Shown here: in pieces, positions 1-8,686 of the stretch
Layout: every line of letters begins with the position of its first letter
How positions within the stretch are numbered: the first letter of the stretch is position 1
From: Allopusillimonas sp048270225
Lineage (GTDB): Bacteria > Pseudomonadota > Gammaproteobacteria > Burkholderiales > Burkholderiaceae_B
Length of the DNA stretch: 64,000 nucleotides
NCBI GenBank assembly: GCA_048270225.1
Contig: JBLWTG010000011.1
Span: 1-64,000, forward strand
Direction: 5' to 3'
Translations under genes and position numbers: made by a program
The notes under the pieces: model-generated
The model's input: the letters and a program-made list of their open reading frames with translations, nothing else
Database searches by the model: none
What the model was told of the DNA's origin: nothing

Positions 1-66
1 AACGATTGTGGTGCCCCCATCGAGATCATCCGCCAGTACATCGAACAGCAGCAGACGCCACACTGA
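1..66 (+). CDS. tnpA: IS200/IS605-family transposase TnpA, C-terminal end (cut by window edge)
   Basis: Seen: an open frame runs in from the left edge and stops with TGA at 64-66; its last residues are CGAPIEIIRQYIEQQQTPH. From memory of the family, this is the usual C-terminus of TnpA, the small HUH/Y1 transposase of IS200/IS605 elements, which moves single-stranded DNA between subterminal hairpins without duplicating the target. The HUH motif and catalytic Tyr lie outside the window, so activity cannot be judged. The reading is supported by the DNA that follows, which looks like a right end of this family (67-144). No TnpB follows, so the element would be of the tnpA-only type. Confidence 0.6.
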   Translation, partial: NDCGAPIEIIRQYIEQQQTPH

Positions 67-144
67 CCGCCCAAAGGGCGCCTGCGGCGTCCGCGCTATC
101 CTTCCTCCGGCCTAAAGGCCGAGGCTTGCCGCGCACCGGGTCAA
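67..144 (+). mobile_element. Probable right end of the IS200/IS605 element
   Basis: Seen: two small hairpins follow the transposase stop, CGCCC-AAA-GGGCG at 68-80 and CTC(C)GGCC-TAAA-GGCCGAG at 105-123 with a bulged C, and then the tetranucleotide TCAA at 141-144. Known: IS608-like members have an imperfect subterminal hairpin and cut just 3' of TCAA at the right end. The boundary at 144 is inferred from that rule. The left end is outside the window. Confidence 0.5.
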
Positions 145-353
145 ATATTGCCTGAAATCCAACACCGCGCCCTGCTCCCCGCCAGATCGGGCATGGCGCG
201 GACTTTCGATTATCGCCTGAATGCATAGCGTATGATTAGAGCAACAACCCCAAGTTGCCGGGTAGGACAAATCAGCGTACAGTCAAACCAAACTTCACCG
301 GTTTACCTTCATAGTTTCAGTCTTTTATAAACGGCAACCGGAACCGCGCATAT
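145..353. other. Intergenic stretch upstream of smg
   Basis: About 210 bases with no convincing reading frame. It lies between the inferred insertion-sequence end and smg and should hold the smg-gluQ promoter, but I see no clear -35/-10 pair. A short minus-strand frame here (26-226) overlaps the IS end and has no recognisable features. Confidence 0.4.
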
Positions 354-815
354 ATGTTCGACATACTGGTTTATCTGTTCGAAACCTACTACACCCCCCA
401 GGCCTGTCCCGAGGCCGATGTACTGGCCAATAAACTTGCAGCCGTCGGCTTCGAGCACGAAGACATCAACGACGCTCTAGGCTGGCTGCACGGCTTGGCC
501 GAAACCACAGAGCAATGCGGCAATCTGGCCCAATTGCCCCAAGGTGACAGCCGCCGGATCTTCACCGATCAGGAATACCAGGTCCTGGGCACCCAGGCGA
601 TCGGCTTCATCACCTTTCTGGAAAACTCCGGCGTCCTGCCTGCCGCACTGCGCGAAATCGTGATCGAACGGGCACAGGCAACCCACCAGTCGCCTATTTC
701 CCTGGGCAAGATCAAAATCATCGCCCTGATGGTGCTCTGGAGCCAGGAGGCGGAAGTCGACCACCTCGTGTTCGAAGAACTGCTGGCCGACGACCGAACC
801 CGCCTCTCGCATTAG
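354..815 (+). CDS. smg: Smg family protein (DUF494)
   Basis: A 153-residue protein starting MFDILVYLFETYY and very acidic, matching the Smg/DUF494 family in length and in its N-terminal FDILVYLFE block. Family members are small helical proteins conserved in beta- and gammaproteobacteria and usually encoded beside dprA and topB; their biochemical role is not established. Here topB is 3.4 kb downstream on the same strand, which fits that neighbourhood, while dprA is not seen because an IS end lies just upstream. The gene is 15 bases from gluQ and probably shares its transcript. Confidence 0.85.
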   Translation: MFDILVYLFETYYTPQACPEADVLANKLAAVGFEHEDINDALGWLHGLAETTEQCGNLAQLPQGDSRRIFTDQEYQVLGTQAIGFITFLENSGVLPAALREIVIERAQATHQSPISLGKIKIIALMVLWSQEAEVDHLVFEELLADDRTRLSH

Positions 816-830
816 GCAGGTATTCGCCTG

Positions 831-1697
831 ATGCAGGCCAGCGTATCCGACACCCGGCGGCCTTACCGCGGACGCTTTGCGCCCAGCCCGAGCGGGCCGC
901 TGCACAACGGCTCGCTGCTGGCCGCCATGGCCAGCTATCTGGACGCCCGGATCCATGACGGTCAGTGGCTGCTGCGTATCGAGGACATCGATACGCCCCG
1001 GGTCGTCGAGGGCGCGGACCGCGTCATCATGCAGCAGTTGATCGCCTTGGGCATGCAATGGGACGACGAGCCCGTGTGGCAATCCCGGCGCCTGCCGCTG
1101 TACCGGCAAGCCTTCGAGCGCCTGCTGGCCAGCGGCCTGGCCTATGGCTGCGCCTGCACACGGCAGCAGTTGCCGCCCGAGGGGCCCTACCCCGGCACGT
1201 GCAGCCGCCTGCGCCTGACGGCCAGCCAGGCACGTTCCTGGCGGTTTCGGGCGCCGTCAGGCAATGAGTGCTTTGAGGATCGCTGGTACGGGCCGCAGCA
1301 TCAGAATGTGCAGGCGGAAGCCGGCGATTTCATCATCAAGCGGGCAGACGGCTACTGGGCCTACCAGTTGACCGTGGTCGTGGACGACGGCGAGCAGGGC
1401 ATCAGCGATATCGTCCGCGGTGCCGATCTGCTCGATTCCACGGCCCGCCAGCGCGTGCTTGCGCGCGCGCTGGGCTATCCCTGCGCCAGCGTCATGCACG
1501 TTCCGCTGCTGCGCGATACGGCAGGCCGCAAACTGTCCAAACAGAATCATGCCGCCGCCATGGACCTGACCCGCCCGCTGCACACGCTGAATCAGGCCTG
1601 GCAGGCGCTGGGTTTCGAGCCCATGGCCACGGCCAGCATTGCCGCCTTCTGGCAGGCGGCCAAGCCGCTCTGGGCCGCCCGCTTCCGCCTGAACTGA
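831..1697 (+). CDS. gluQ: Glutamyl-Q tRNA(Asp) synthetase
   Basis: A 288-residue truncated paralogue of glutamyl-tRNA synthetase that lacks the anticodon-binding domain. It activates glutamate and attaches it to the queuosine base at position 34 of tRNA(Asp). Seen: RFAPSPSGPLHNGSL near the N-terminus (the HIGH-type ATP motif), a zinc site with the CACTR pair and a later GTC Cys around residues 104-124, and KLSKQN near residue 230 as the KMSKS equivalent. It follows smg by 15 bases. Its presence implies the organism makes queuosine, which bears on the VUT/QueF-like pair at 16535-17529. It ends flush against the convergent gene at 1698. Confidence 0.93.
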   Translation: MQASVSDTRRPYRGRFAPSPSGPLHNGSLLAAMASYLDARIHDGQWLLRIEDIDTPRVVEGADRVIMQQLIALGMQWDDEPVWQSRRLPLYRQAFERLLASGLAYGCACTRQQLPPEGPYPGTCSRLRLTASQARSWRFRAPSGNECFEDRWYGPQHQNVQAEAGDFIIKRADGYWAYQLTVVVDDGEQGISDIVRGADLLDSTARQRVLARALGYPCASVMHVPLLRDTAGRKLSKQNHAAAMDLTRPLHTLNQAWQALGFEPMATASIAAFWQAAKPLWAARFRLN

Positions 1698-4190
1698 TCA
1701 GAGCGGCTGCAGTTTCCCATCCAGCATGCCAACCAACAGGCCGGTACCGTCCCTGCTTACGCGGAATTCGCCATATCGCGCCCGGGCATAGCGGCTGGCC
1801 TGGCCTTCCGGAAAAAACCAGGCATTGGTCACCACACGGACATGCCGCTGGCGCAACCGGAACTCGAGCGCGACGCTGTCCTTGTCTGCGCCTCCCGCTG
1901 CCGGCAGGGCATCCAGCACTGCGGCAAGCTCATCCACGCCATCGGAACCGCGCCGCAGCAATAGATAGCCCTGTCCCTGCCGCAGCACCTTCTCATAGTC
2001 CCCCTGCTGGCCGCCGTCAAGCAACTCATGTGCGACCTCCCGGGCCACGACGAAATCCAGCGCCATATAGTCGCCCTGCATCAGGGAACGCGGATCGACC
2101 GGCGCCAGGGCCAGCACAACCCGCGTGCCATGGGCCAGAATGGCTTCGCGCTGGTAAATTCCGGTATTGACGACGGCCAGCACGAGCATCAGGCCCGCCA
2201 GTACGCCGGCCGGCGCCCAGTGGCTGCGGCGTTCTCCCGTGGCGCTGGCCCGGGCTGCAGCACGGGCCGGCCAGCGACGCAGCACTAGCCAGGACAGCAG
2301 CAGCCAGGCGCCCGTCGCCCCCAGTATCAAGGATTTATGCAGCAAACTGGCCTCAAGCTGATAATAGAAACTCCCCAGGCTGACCAGCAGCCCCAGCACG
2401 CCGAATGCAATCAGGCCGCGCCGGCGCAAGGCATGGCCAAACACCAGCCACAGTACGCCAAGCGATATGCCGGGCGCACCCATCCAGCCCAGGCTTGCCA
2501 CCGCCAGCGCCAGCGGCGCGGCAACACGCAGTATTCTGGGCAACTGCCCGTCGTTCCAGAGCAAGGCGCCCAGCGCCAGCACGGGCAGCAGGGCGCTGGC
2601 GAGCCAGACCAGGCCGAGCGGCAGCCCGACCGGCGCATTGCCCAGCAAGGTGGGCGCCGGCGCAACCCAGGCGGCGGCCTGGGCCAGTATGACCAGCGCC
2701 CAGGCCAATGGCGTCCAGCGCCGCCTGTCTCCGCGCCCATTCGCCGCCAGCAGCGTCAGCACAGCCAGTACGGAAAACAACCATACACGCAGGTAAATAT
2801 CGAAAAGGTAGAGTTCGTGCTTATCGTTTAAGATAAAAAACAGGGTATCCCAGGGCCTGTTGGACCAGGAGATGACGGCTACGCAGCCCAGCACGACCAG
2901 CGCCGTCAGAAAGCGCATCACCGCATTGGGCATAGCCGTATACACGACGACGCCGACCGCCAGCAAAGCCAGCACGGCCATCGGCAACGGCAGGTCGACC
3001 AGGAATACGCCCAGCCCGAACATGATGATGCCTGAGGCGGTCAGCACAATCGCCGTGTCGCGCAGTATCCCGCTGCGCCCCAGTCGGTACACCAGCACAC
3101 CGAGCGCGCCGATGCCCAGACCAGCCCCCCAGACGTCCTGCTCGGACAGATCCAGCAACAGGGCGAGCAGCACCATGATCAGGATGGCAATCAGACCCAC
3201 CGCAACCATGCGAAACAGGGCAATAAACCACGGTTCGCCCTCGCGCGCTGCGGGGTCGTCACCTTGCGGGCCGAAATGGGCCCGCGCCAGCGCGCCCAGG
3301 TGCCATATTCCCGCCAGGGCCAGCCCCAGCAGCACAAGGATGACCAGCAGCAGCCCTCCTTCGCTGCCTATGGCGTACACCAGGGGCACGGCCGCCAGCA
3401 TGAAGGCCCCGGCCATCGCCAGGGACACCAGCGCCAGATCCGGCCGCACCCGCGTATACACGGCATAGAGCACCGCCATGACCAGAATGCCCGAGATGGC
3501 CGGGGTGATGACCCCGCTGTCGCCCAGACCGCCGCCCAGGGTAGCCAGAAACCACCAGCCTATCGCCGCAGCCGACAATAAGCGCGGCCCGATGCGCCAG
3601 CGGTCTGCCAGTTGCCGCAGCGACACCTCCCAGCCCAGCAGCAGAACCAGGTTGAGCCCGGCCAGAAGCAGGGCGTTGCCGCGAGCCTGAGTACCGTCCA
3701 GCCAGGTCCAGCCGCCCGCGCCGCCCTCTATATAGAGATACAGGGCAAGTGCCGTATTCAGCAGTACGGCGACCAGCAGGCCCAGAAAAACCGTGCGCAG
3801 TACAAGCAGCCAGGGCAGGAGCAATAGCGCCCATAACAGGAACAATTGCCAGGGGTCGGCGCCAGTCTGATATATTTGTCCCACGAGAGCCAGCAAAGCG
3901 CCTGTGGCGACTGCGGCTAAACCGGCCAGGTTGGCAGCCATGGAAAAATTGTGGTTGCTGCCTTTCCCCCTGCGCAGGCAGGCCAGCGCGGCACATAGCG
4001 CCAGGACTGCCAGCAGGATCTGGCCGCCCGCCAGCTTTTGCAGGTGGCTGGCGTGCTGCCAATTGGCGGCAACCCAGCAGACGCCGGCCGACGCCAGCAG
4101 CAGGCAGGCCAGGGAAAGTGCTGTTTTTTGCAAGAAATCGTGCCAGTTTTCCTGCAGTGGCTGACTGATTTTTGTACCCTCGACTTGCAT
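1698..4190 (-). CDS. Large polytopic membrane protein, DUF2157/DUF4401-GDYXXLXY fusion
   Basis: About 830 residues. The N-terminal part (NWHDFLQ followed by paired hydrophobic helices) resembles DUF2157, the middle is a long run of roughly twenty membrane segments like DUF4401, and the last ~180 residues form a mostly soluble domain carrying QGDYMALDF, the GDYXXLXY motif. The function of these domains is unknown. In many bacteria the GDYXXLXY domain is a separate protein encoded next to the DUF2157/DUF4401 partner; here they form one chain. I place the start at ATG 4190; a GTG at 4202 in the same frame is possible. The gene is divergent from topB with only about 60 bases between the starts, so the promoters must overlap, and its stop abuts that of gluQ. 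Confidence 0.8.
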   Translation of the reverse strand: MQVEGTKISQPLQENWHDFLQKTALSLACLLLASAGVCWVAANWQHASHLQKLAGGQILLAVLALCAALACLRRGKGSNHNFSMAANLAGLAAVATGALLALVGQIYQTGADPWQLFLLWALLLLPWLLVLRTVFLGLLVAVLLNTALALYLYIEGGAGGWTWLDGTQARGNALLLAGLNLVLLLGWEVSLRQLADRWRIGPRLLSAAAIGWWFLATLGGGLGDSGVITPAISGILVMAVLYAVYTRVRPDLALVSLAMAGAFMLAAVPLVYAIGSEGGLLLVILVLLGLALAGIWHLGALARAHFGPQGDDPAAREGEPWFIALFRMVAVGLIAILIMVLLALLLDLSEQDVWGAGLGIGALGVLVYRLGRSGILRDTAIVLTASGIIMFGLGVFLVDLPLPMAVLALLAVGVVVYTAMPNAVMRFLTALVVLGCVAVISWSNRPWDTLFFILNDKHELYLFDIYLRVWLFSVLAVLTLLAANGRGDRRRWTPLAWALVILAQAAAWVAPAPTLLGNAPVGLPLGLVWLASALLPVLALGALLWNDGQLPRILRVAAPLALAVASLGWMGAPGISLGVLWLVFGHALRRRGLIAFGVLGLLVSLGSFYYQLEASLLHKSLILGATGAWLLLSWLVLRRWPARAAARASATGERRSHWAPAGVLAGLMLVLAVVNTGIYQREAILAHGTRVVLALAPVDPRSLMQGDYMALDFVVAREVAHELLDGGQQGDYEKVLRQGQGYLLLRRGSDGVDELAAVLDALPAAGGADKDSVALEFRLRQRHVRVVTNAWFFPEGQASRYARARYGEFRVSRDGTGLLVGMLDGKLQPL

Positions 4191-4252
4191 AGTGCGATTC
4201 ACCCCTCGTATTATCCGCGCTATTGCTGCTGCAACGCAGTTACTGGAAACAC

Positions 4253-6934
4253 ATGACTAAAACGCTGATTATTGCCGAAAAACCTTCGGTCGCCCTCGAC
4301 ATTTCACGCGCGCTTGGCGGCTTTACACGCCAGGGCGATTACTTTGAGAGCGAACAGTACCTGCTGTCCTCCAGTGTCGGGCATCTGCTGACGCTGGTCG
4401 CGCCCAACGACCCGGTCCGCGGCAAATGGAGTTTTGCGCATTTGCCTGTCATCCCGCCCCAGTTCGAACTCGGGCCCTCGGACAAGCGTTCGGCCGAGCG
4501 CCTGAAGCTGCTGGTCAAACTGCTCAAGCGCAAGGACGTCAGCGCCGTCATCAACGCCTGCGACGCGGGCCGCGAGGGCGAGCTCATCTTCCGCTACATC
4601 GTGCAGTATGCCGGCATCAAGAAGCCCGTCCAGCGCCTGTGGCTGCGATCCATGACGCAGGCCGCCATCCGCGAGGCCTTCGCCAACCTGCGTGATGACG
4701 ACACCATGAAGCCGCTGGAAGCCGCGGCGCGTTCTCGCGCGGAGGCCGACTGGCTGGTGGGCATCAATGGCACCCGCGCCATGACGGCCTTCAACAGCAA
4801 GGACGGCGGTTTTTTCAAGACGCCGGTCGGACGGGTGCAGACCCCTACGCTGGCCATTGTCAATGAGCGCGAAGAGCGCATCCGCAAGTTCGTCTCGCGC
4901 GATTACTGGGAGGTGCATGCCACGTTCGTGGCGGCGGGCGGCCTGTACGATGGCCGCTGGTTCGATCCCAAGTTCGCCAGAGACGAGCGCGACGCCGAAA
5001 AGCGCGATTCGCGCCTGTGGTCGCAGACGGCAGCCCAAACCATAGTGGCCGCCTGCCGCGAACAGCCAGGTACGGTAACCGAGGAATCCAAACCTACCAC
5101 GCAGTCTTCGCCGGCGCTGTTCGACCTGACATCGCTGCAGCGCGAGGCCAACTCGCGTTTCGGGTTTTCGGCCAAGACGACGCTGGCCCTGGCGCAGACT
5201 CTGTATGAACGACACAAGGCGCTCACCTATCCACGTACGGATTCGCGCTATCTTCCCGAAGATTACGTATCCACGGTGCAGCAGACCATGCAGGCCCTGG
5301 CGTCGGAAGACTCCGCCGCAGCGGCCAGCCTGCGGCCGCACGCCGAAACCGTCTGCCGCGAAAAATGGGTCAAGCCCAACCGGCGCATCTTCGACAACAA
5401 GAAGGTGTCCGATCACTTTGCCATTATTCCCACGCTGCAGGTTCCGCGCGAGCTGAGCGACGCCGAGAAGAAAATCTATGAGCTGGTCTCGCGCCGTTTT
5501 CTGGCGGTATTTTTCCCGGCGGCCGAGTTCCGCGTCACCACCCGTATTACCGAGGTGTCGGGACATCATTTCAAGACCGAGGGCAAGGTGCTGGTGTCTC
5601 CGGGCTGGCTGGCCATCTATGGACGCGAAGCTCAGGGCGACGACACTACGCTGGTGCCGGTGTCCGAGGGCGAGTCGGTCCGCACGGAGGACATCGAGGC
5701 GCGAGGCCTGGTCACCAAGCCGCCGGCGCGATTCTCCGAGGCCACCCTGCTGTCAGCAATGGAAGGGGCCGGCAAGCTGGTGGACGATGAGGCCCTGCGC
5801 GAGGCTATGTCCGAGCGCGGGCTGGGTACGCCGGCCACGCGGGCTTCGATTATCGAAGGTTTGCTCAACGAGGGTTATCTTCGCCGCGAGGGCCGCGAGC
5901 TTATTCCCAGCGCCAAGGCGCGTCAGCTCATGACGCTGCTGGCCGGGCTGGGGGTCAATGAGCTGACTTCGCCCGAACTGACCGGCGAGTGGGAGCACCG
6001 CCTCAAGCAGATCGAGCAGCGCCAGCTTGACCGCGAGGCCTTCATGCGCGAGATCGCACAGATGACGCAGGTTATCGTCAAGCGCGCCAAGGAGTATGAG
6101 CGCGATACGGTGCCGGGCGACTATGCCACGCTGTCTACGCCCTGCCCCAAGTGTGGCGGGGTGGTGAAGGAAAACTATCGCCGCTATGCGTGCACGAGCT
6201 GTGATTTTTCGATCGGCAAGCATCCGGGCGGCCGTACCTTCGAAATCCAGGAAGTCGAAGAGCTGCTGTCCAAGCGCGAGCTGGGCCCCCTGCCGGGTTT
6301 TATCAGCAAGATGGGCCGGCCGTTCGCGGCTTTGCTGCGCATTACAGATGAGTACAAGCTGGAATTCGATTTTGGCCAGAAAGACGACGAGGACACCGAG
6401 CCTGTTGATTTCTCTGGCCATACGCCGGTGGGCGATTGTCCGAAGTGCGGGCACAAGGTGTATGAGCACGGCATGAATTATGTGTGCGAAAAATCTGTGG
6501 GGCCGGACAAGACATGCGATTTCCGCACGGGCAAAATGATTCTGCAGCAGGAGATTACGGCGGAGCAGGTGCACAAGCTGCTGACCGAGGGCAAGACGGA
6601 TCTTCTGGAGGGGTTTGTGTCCAGCCGGACGAACCGCAAGTTCAAGGCGTATCTGGTCAAGCAGGAGAACGGCAAGATAGGGTTCGAGTTTGAGCCCAGG
6701 CCGGCGAAGGCGGGCAGCAAGACGGCGGCCAAGAAGGCTGCATCCAAGACGGCTGCGGGCGCGACGAAAACGGCGGCGACCAAGAAAACGGCCGTGAAGA
6801 AGGCGGCCGTCAAGAAAACGGCGGCTAAAAAGGCGACTACCAAGACGGCGGCCAAGAAAACGGCGGTAAAGAAAGCGGTGAAGAAGACAGCAGCCAAGGC
6901 CGTTCCGGCTGGGGATGATGATCCTCCGTTTTGA
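4253..6934 (+). CDS. topB: DNA topoisomerase III with zinc fingers and Lys/Ala-rich tail
   Basis: An 893-residue type IA topoisomerase that relaxes and decatenates DNA through a 5'-phosphotyrosine. Seen: Toprim start KTLIIAEKPSVALDIS, CDAGREGELI (acidic metal site), the catalytic Tyr in LTYPRTDSRYLP, and two C-terminal Cys4 zinc-finger-like modules (CPKCGG..CTSCDF and CPKCGHKV..CDF). The last ~75 residues are a repetitive KTAAKKA/KKTAVKKA tail resembling bacterial histone-H1-like proteins, likely a non-specific DNA-binding extension. The start is set at MTKTLIIAEKPS (4253), where family homology begins; an upstream in-frame ATG at 4223 adds ten unrelated residues. It is normally found with smg in Burkholderiales, as here. 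Confidence 0.95.
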   Translation: MTKTLIIAEKPSVALDISRALGGFTRQGDYFESEQYLLSSSVGHLLTLVAPNDPVRGKWSFAHLPVIPPQFELGPSDKRSAERLKLLVKLLKRKDVSAVINACDAGREGELIFRYIVQYAGIKKPVQRLWLRSMTQAAIREAFANLRDDDTMKPLEAAARSRAEADWLVGINGTRAMTAFNSKDGGFFKTPVGRVQTPTLAIVNEREERIRKFVSRDYWEVHATFVAAGGLYDGRWFDPKFARDERDAEKRDSRLWSQTAAQTIVAACREQPGTVTEESKPTTQSSPALFDLTSLQREANSRFGFSAKTTLALAQTLYERHKALTYPRTDSRYLPEDYVSTVQQTMQALASEDSAAAASLRPHAETVCREKWVKPNRRIFDNKKVSDHFAIIPTLQVPRELSDAEKKIYELVSRRFLAVFFPAAEFRVTTRITEVSGHHFKTEGKVLVSPGWLAIYGREAQGDDTTLVPVSEGESVRTEDIEARGLVTKPPARFSEATLLSAMEGAGKLVDDEALREAMSERGLGTPATRASIIEGLLNEGYLRREGRELIPSAKARQLMTLLAGLGVNELTSPELTGEWEHRLKQIEQRQLDREAFMREIAQMTQVIVKRAKEYERDTVPGDYATLSTPCPKCGGVVKENYRRYACTSCDFSIGKHPGGRTFEIQEVEELLSKRELGPLPGFISKMGRPFAALLRITDEYKLEFDFGQKDDEDTEPVDFSGHTPVGDCPKCGHKVYEHGMNYVCEKSVGPDKTCDFRTGKMILQQEITAEQVHKLLTEGKTDLLEGFVSSRTNRKFKAYLVKQENGKIGFEFEPRPAKAGSKTAAKKAASKTAAGATKTAATKKTAVKKAAVKKTAAKKATTKTAAKKTAVKKAVKKTAAKAVPAGDDDPPF

Positions 6935-6947
6935 TGTGCCTGGTTTT

Positions 6948-6984
6948 GGCGTTTGTTTGGCGTTTGTTCGGCGTTTGTTCGGCG
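6948..6984. repeat. 11-bp tandem repeat, three copies
   Basis: Just after the topB stop, GGCGTTTGTT[T/C] is repeated three times in direct tandem (6948-6958, 6959-6969, 6970-6980) followed by a partial GGCG. No coding sense was found. It may reflect slippage in the trailer of topB. Confidence 0.75.
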
Positions 6985-7009
6985 AGGTTGGTGTTTCTTA
7001 AGTCGGCGC

Positions 7010-7358
7010 GGGCATGGCCGTCACACAGCACGTCATTCAGGCGGTCCCTATGGGACTGCCCGCACAATTGACGCGGATCGGGGCGGTCGCAAAACTCGCG
7101 CGGTGCACAGTCCCCCGGACTGTGCACAAACGTCGCGCTCGAACAGCTGCGCCCTTGCCTCCCCGCTCCACATCAATTGCGCAGCGCCTTCAGATACGTG
7201 CTGTGTGACGGCCATGCCCACGCCTTGCAGAAGCGGCCTGTGCGAGGGTGTGTTTGGGGTCTCGTTGGTCGCACGGTGGTCCGCGCGATGCACTGCTCGT
7301 CGCCAATTGTGCGGCGCCTTCAGCTATGTGCTGTCGTGCGGTCGTGCCGGCGCCTTGC
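7010..7358. repeat. Cluster of three diverged copies of an intergenic repeat, one inverted
   Basis: Three related segments of about 55-60 bases start at a CAATTG and run to a conserved GTGCTGT...GCC block. Two are direct copies, 7174-7228 and 7304-7358, identical at 43 of 55 positions by eye. The third is inverted (7070 down to 7010) and shares a perfect 23-base match with the second (7011-7033 against 7196-7218). Between them sits a perfect stem GTGCACAGTCC-CCC-GGACTGTGCAC at 7103-7127. Short frames on both strands look like by-products of the repeat. I take this as a palindromic intergenic repeat family rather than genes. Confidence 0.6.
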
Positions 7359-7360
7359 TG

Positions 7361-8638
7361 CTATCCGTAGACCAGTTGTTTGAAGAAGAGGGTGATTTCG
7401 GGGACGTAGGTGATGAGCAGCAGGCAGGCGACGACGACACCGACAAAGGGCAGCAGGGGTTTGACCAGGCGTTCTATAGGCAGGTCGGCGACGGCGCAGG
7501 CGGCGAAGAGGTTGACGCCAAAGGGCGGCGTGACCATGCCCAGGGCAAGGTTGACGACCATGATGATGCCAAAGTGTGCGGGGTCCACGCCGAACTGCAT
7601 GGCCACGGGCAGCAACAAGGGGGCCAGTACGACAATGGAGGCGGATGTCTCGATGAACATGCCGATCAGAAACAGCGAAAGATTGATGCCCAGCAGAAAG
7701 CTGTATTTGTCGTGAAAGACCAGGCTCAGCCATTGGCCCAGCGCGGCAGGAATGCCGGCGCGATTGAGCAGGAAGCCGAACACGCCGGCGTTGGCGATCA
7801 CAAACATGATGACGGCGGTGGAGATCACTGACCGGTGCAGCACGCGCGACAGCGAGGGCAGGGTCAGGCGCCGGTAGACGAAAAAGCCGATCAGCAAGGC
7901 ATAGACGACGGCGACGGCAGAGGCTTCCGTGGGCGTGAAGACGCCGCCGTAGATGCCGCCCAGGATGATGCCCGGCATCAGCAGGGCCAGCCACGCGCGC
8001 TTGAATGACAGCCAGAGCGAGAGGCGGCCATCGCCGTCTGTCTTGCCGTAACCGTGGCGGCGCGCGTAGAACCAGACGTAGAACATCAGCGCGACGGCAA
8101 TGAGTATGCCCGGTCCTATGCCGGCAATGAACAGTTCGCCCACCGAAGTATCGGTAGAGACGGCGAACAGGATCATTGGAATGGAAGGCGGGATGATGAC
8201 ACCAAGCTCTGCCGCGGAAGCCTGCAGCGAGGCCGCAAAGGGCTTGGGATAGCCATGCTTGACCATGGCGGGGATGAGAATGGCGCCGACGGCGAATGTC
8301 GTGGCAACGCTGGAGCCGGCCACTGCGGCGAAAATCATGCAGGTCAGCACGCAGCTGCAGGCCAGACCGCCCTGCAGGCCGCCGACCACGCTTTTGGCGA
8401 ACTCCACCATGCGCTCGGAAATACCGCCGGCTTCCATGAGGTTGCCGGCCAGGATGAAAAAGGGCACGGCAACAAGCGGGTATTTGTCCAGCGAAGCGTA
8501 GATCTGCTGAGCTACGACCAGCCATGTCATATGGCCGTCGTAGGCGACGCCCAGTATGCCGGCCAGCCCGATGGACACGGCCACCGGCACGGACACGACA
8601 AAAAACAGCATCATCGATACGACCATCAACTGCGGCAT
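7361..8638 (-). CDS. TRAP transporter large permease subunit (DctM family)
   Basis: A 425-residue, strongly hydrophobic protein with about twelve membrane segments, typical of DctM, which forms the sodium-coupled transport path of TRAP carboxylate importers in the inner membrane. Family stretches seen include the N-terminal MPQLMVVSMMLFFVVSVPVA, AGNLMEAGGI, and VTPPFGVNLFAACAVADLP near the C-terminus. It is last in a minus-strand run after the small permease (49 bases apart) and the periplasmic receptor. The start ATG at 8638 has a GGTGA upstream. The substrate cannot be read from this subunit. Confidence 0.9.
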   Translation of the reverse strand: MPQLMVVSMMLFFVVSVPVAVSIGLAGILGVAYDGHMTWLVVAQQIYASLDKYPLVAVPFFILAGNLMEAGGISERMVEFAKSVVGGLQGGLACSCVLTCMIFAAVAGSSVATTFAVGAILIPAMVKHGYPKPFAASLQASAAELGVIIPPSIPMILFAVSTDTSVGELFIAGIGPGILIAVALMFYVWFYARRHGYGKTDGDGRLSLWLSFKRAWLALLMPGIILGGIYGGVFTPTEASAVAVVYALLIGFFVYRRLTLPSLSRVLHRSVISTAVIMFVIANAGVFGFLLNRAGIPAALGQWLSLVFHDKYSFLLGINLSLFLIGMFIETSASIVVLAPLLLPVAMQFGVDPAHFGIIMVVNLALGMVTPPFGVNLFAACAVADLPIERLVKPLLPFVGVVVACLLLITYVPEITLFFKQLVYG

Positions 8639-8686
8639 AGGGTCACCAGATCAAGACATGTTGGGAAGCCGGGCGCATCGCGCTGC

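Noticed and set aside
6837..7293. Short minus- and plus-strand frames after topB (60-96 codons)
   Set aside because: They run through diverged inverted and direct repeats, with no ribosome site and no family features; the repeat explains their similarity.
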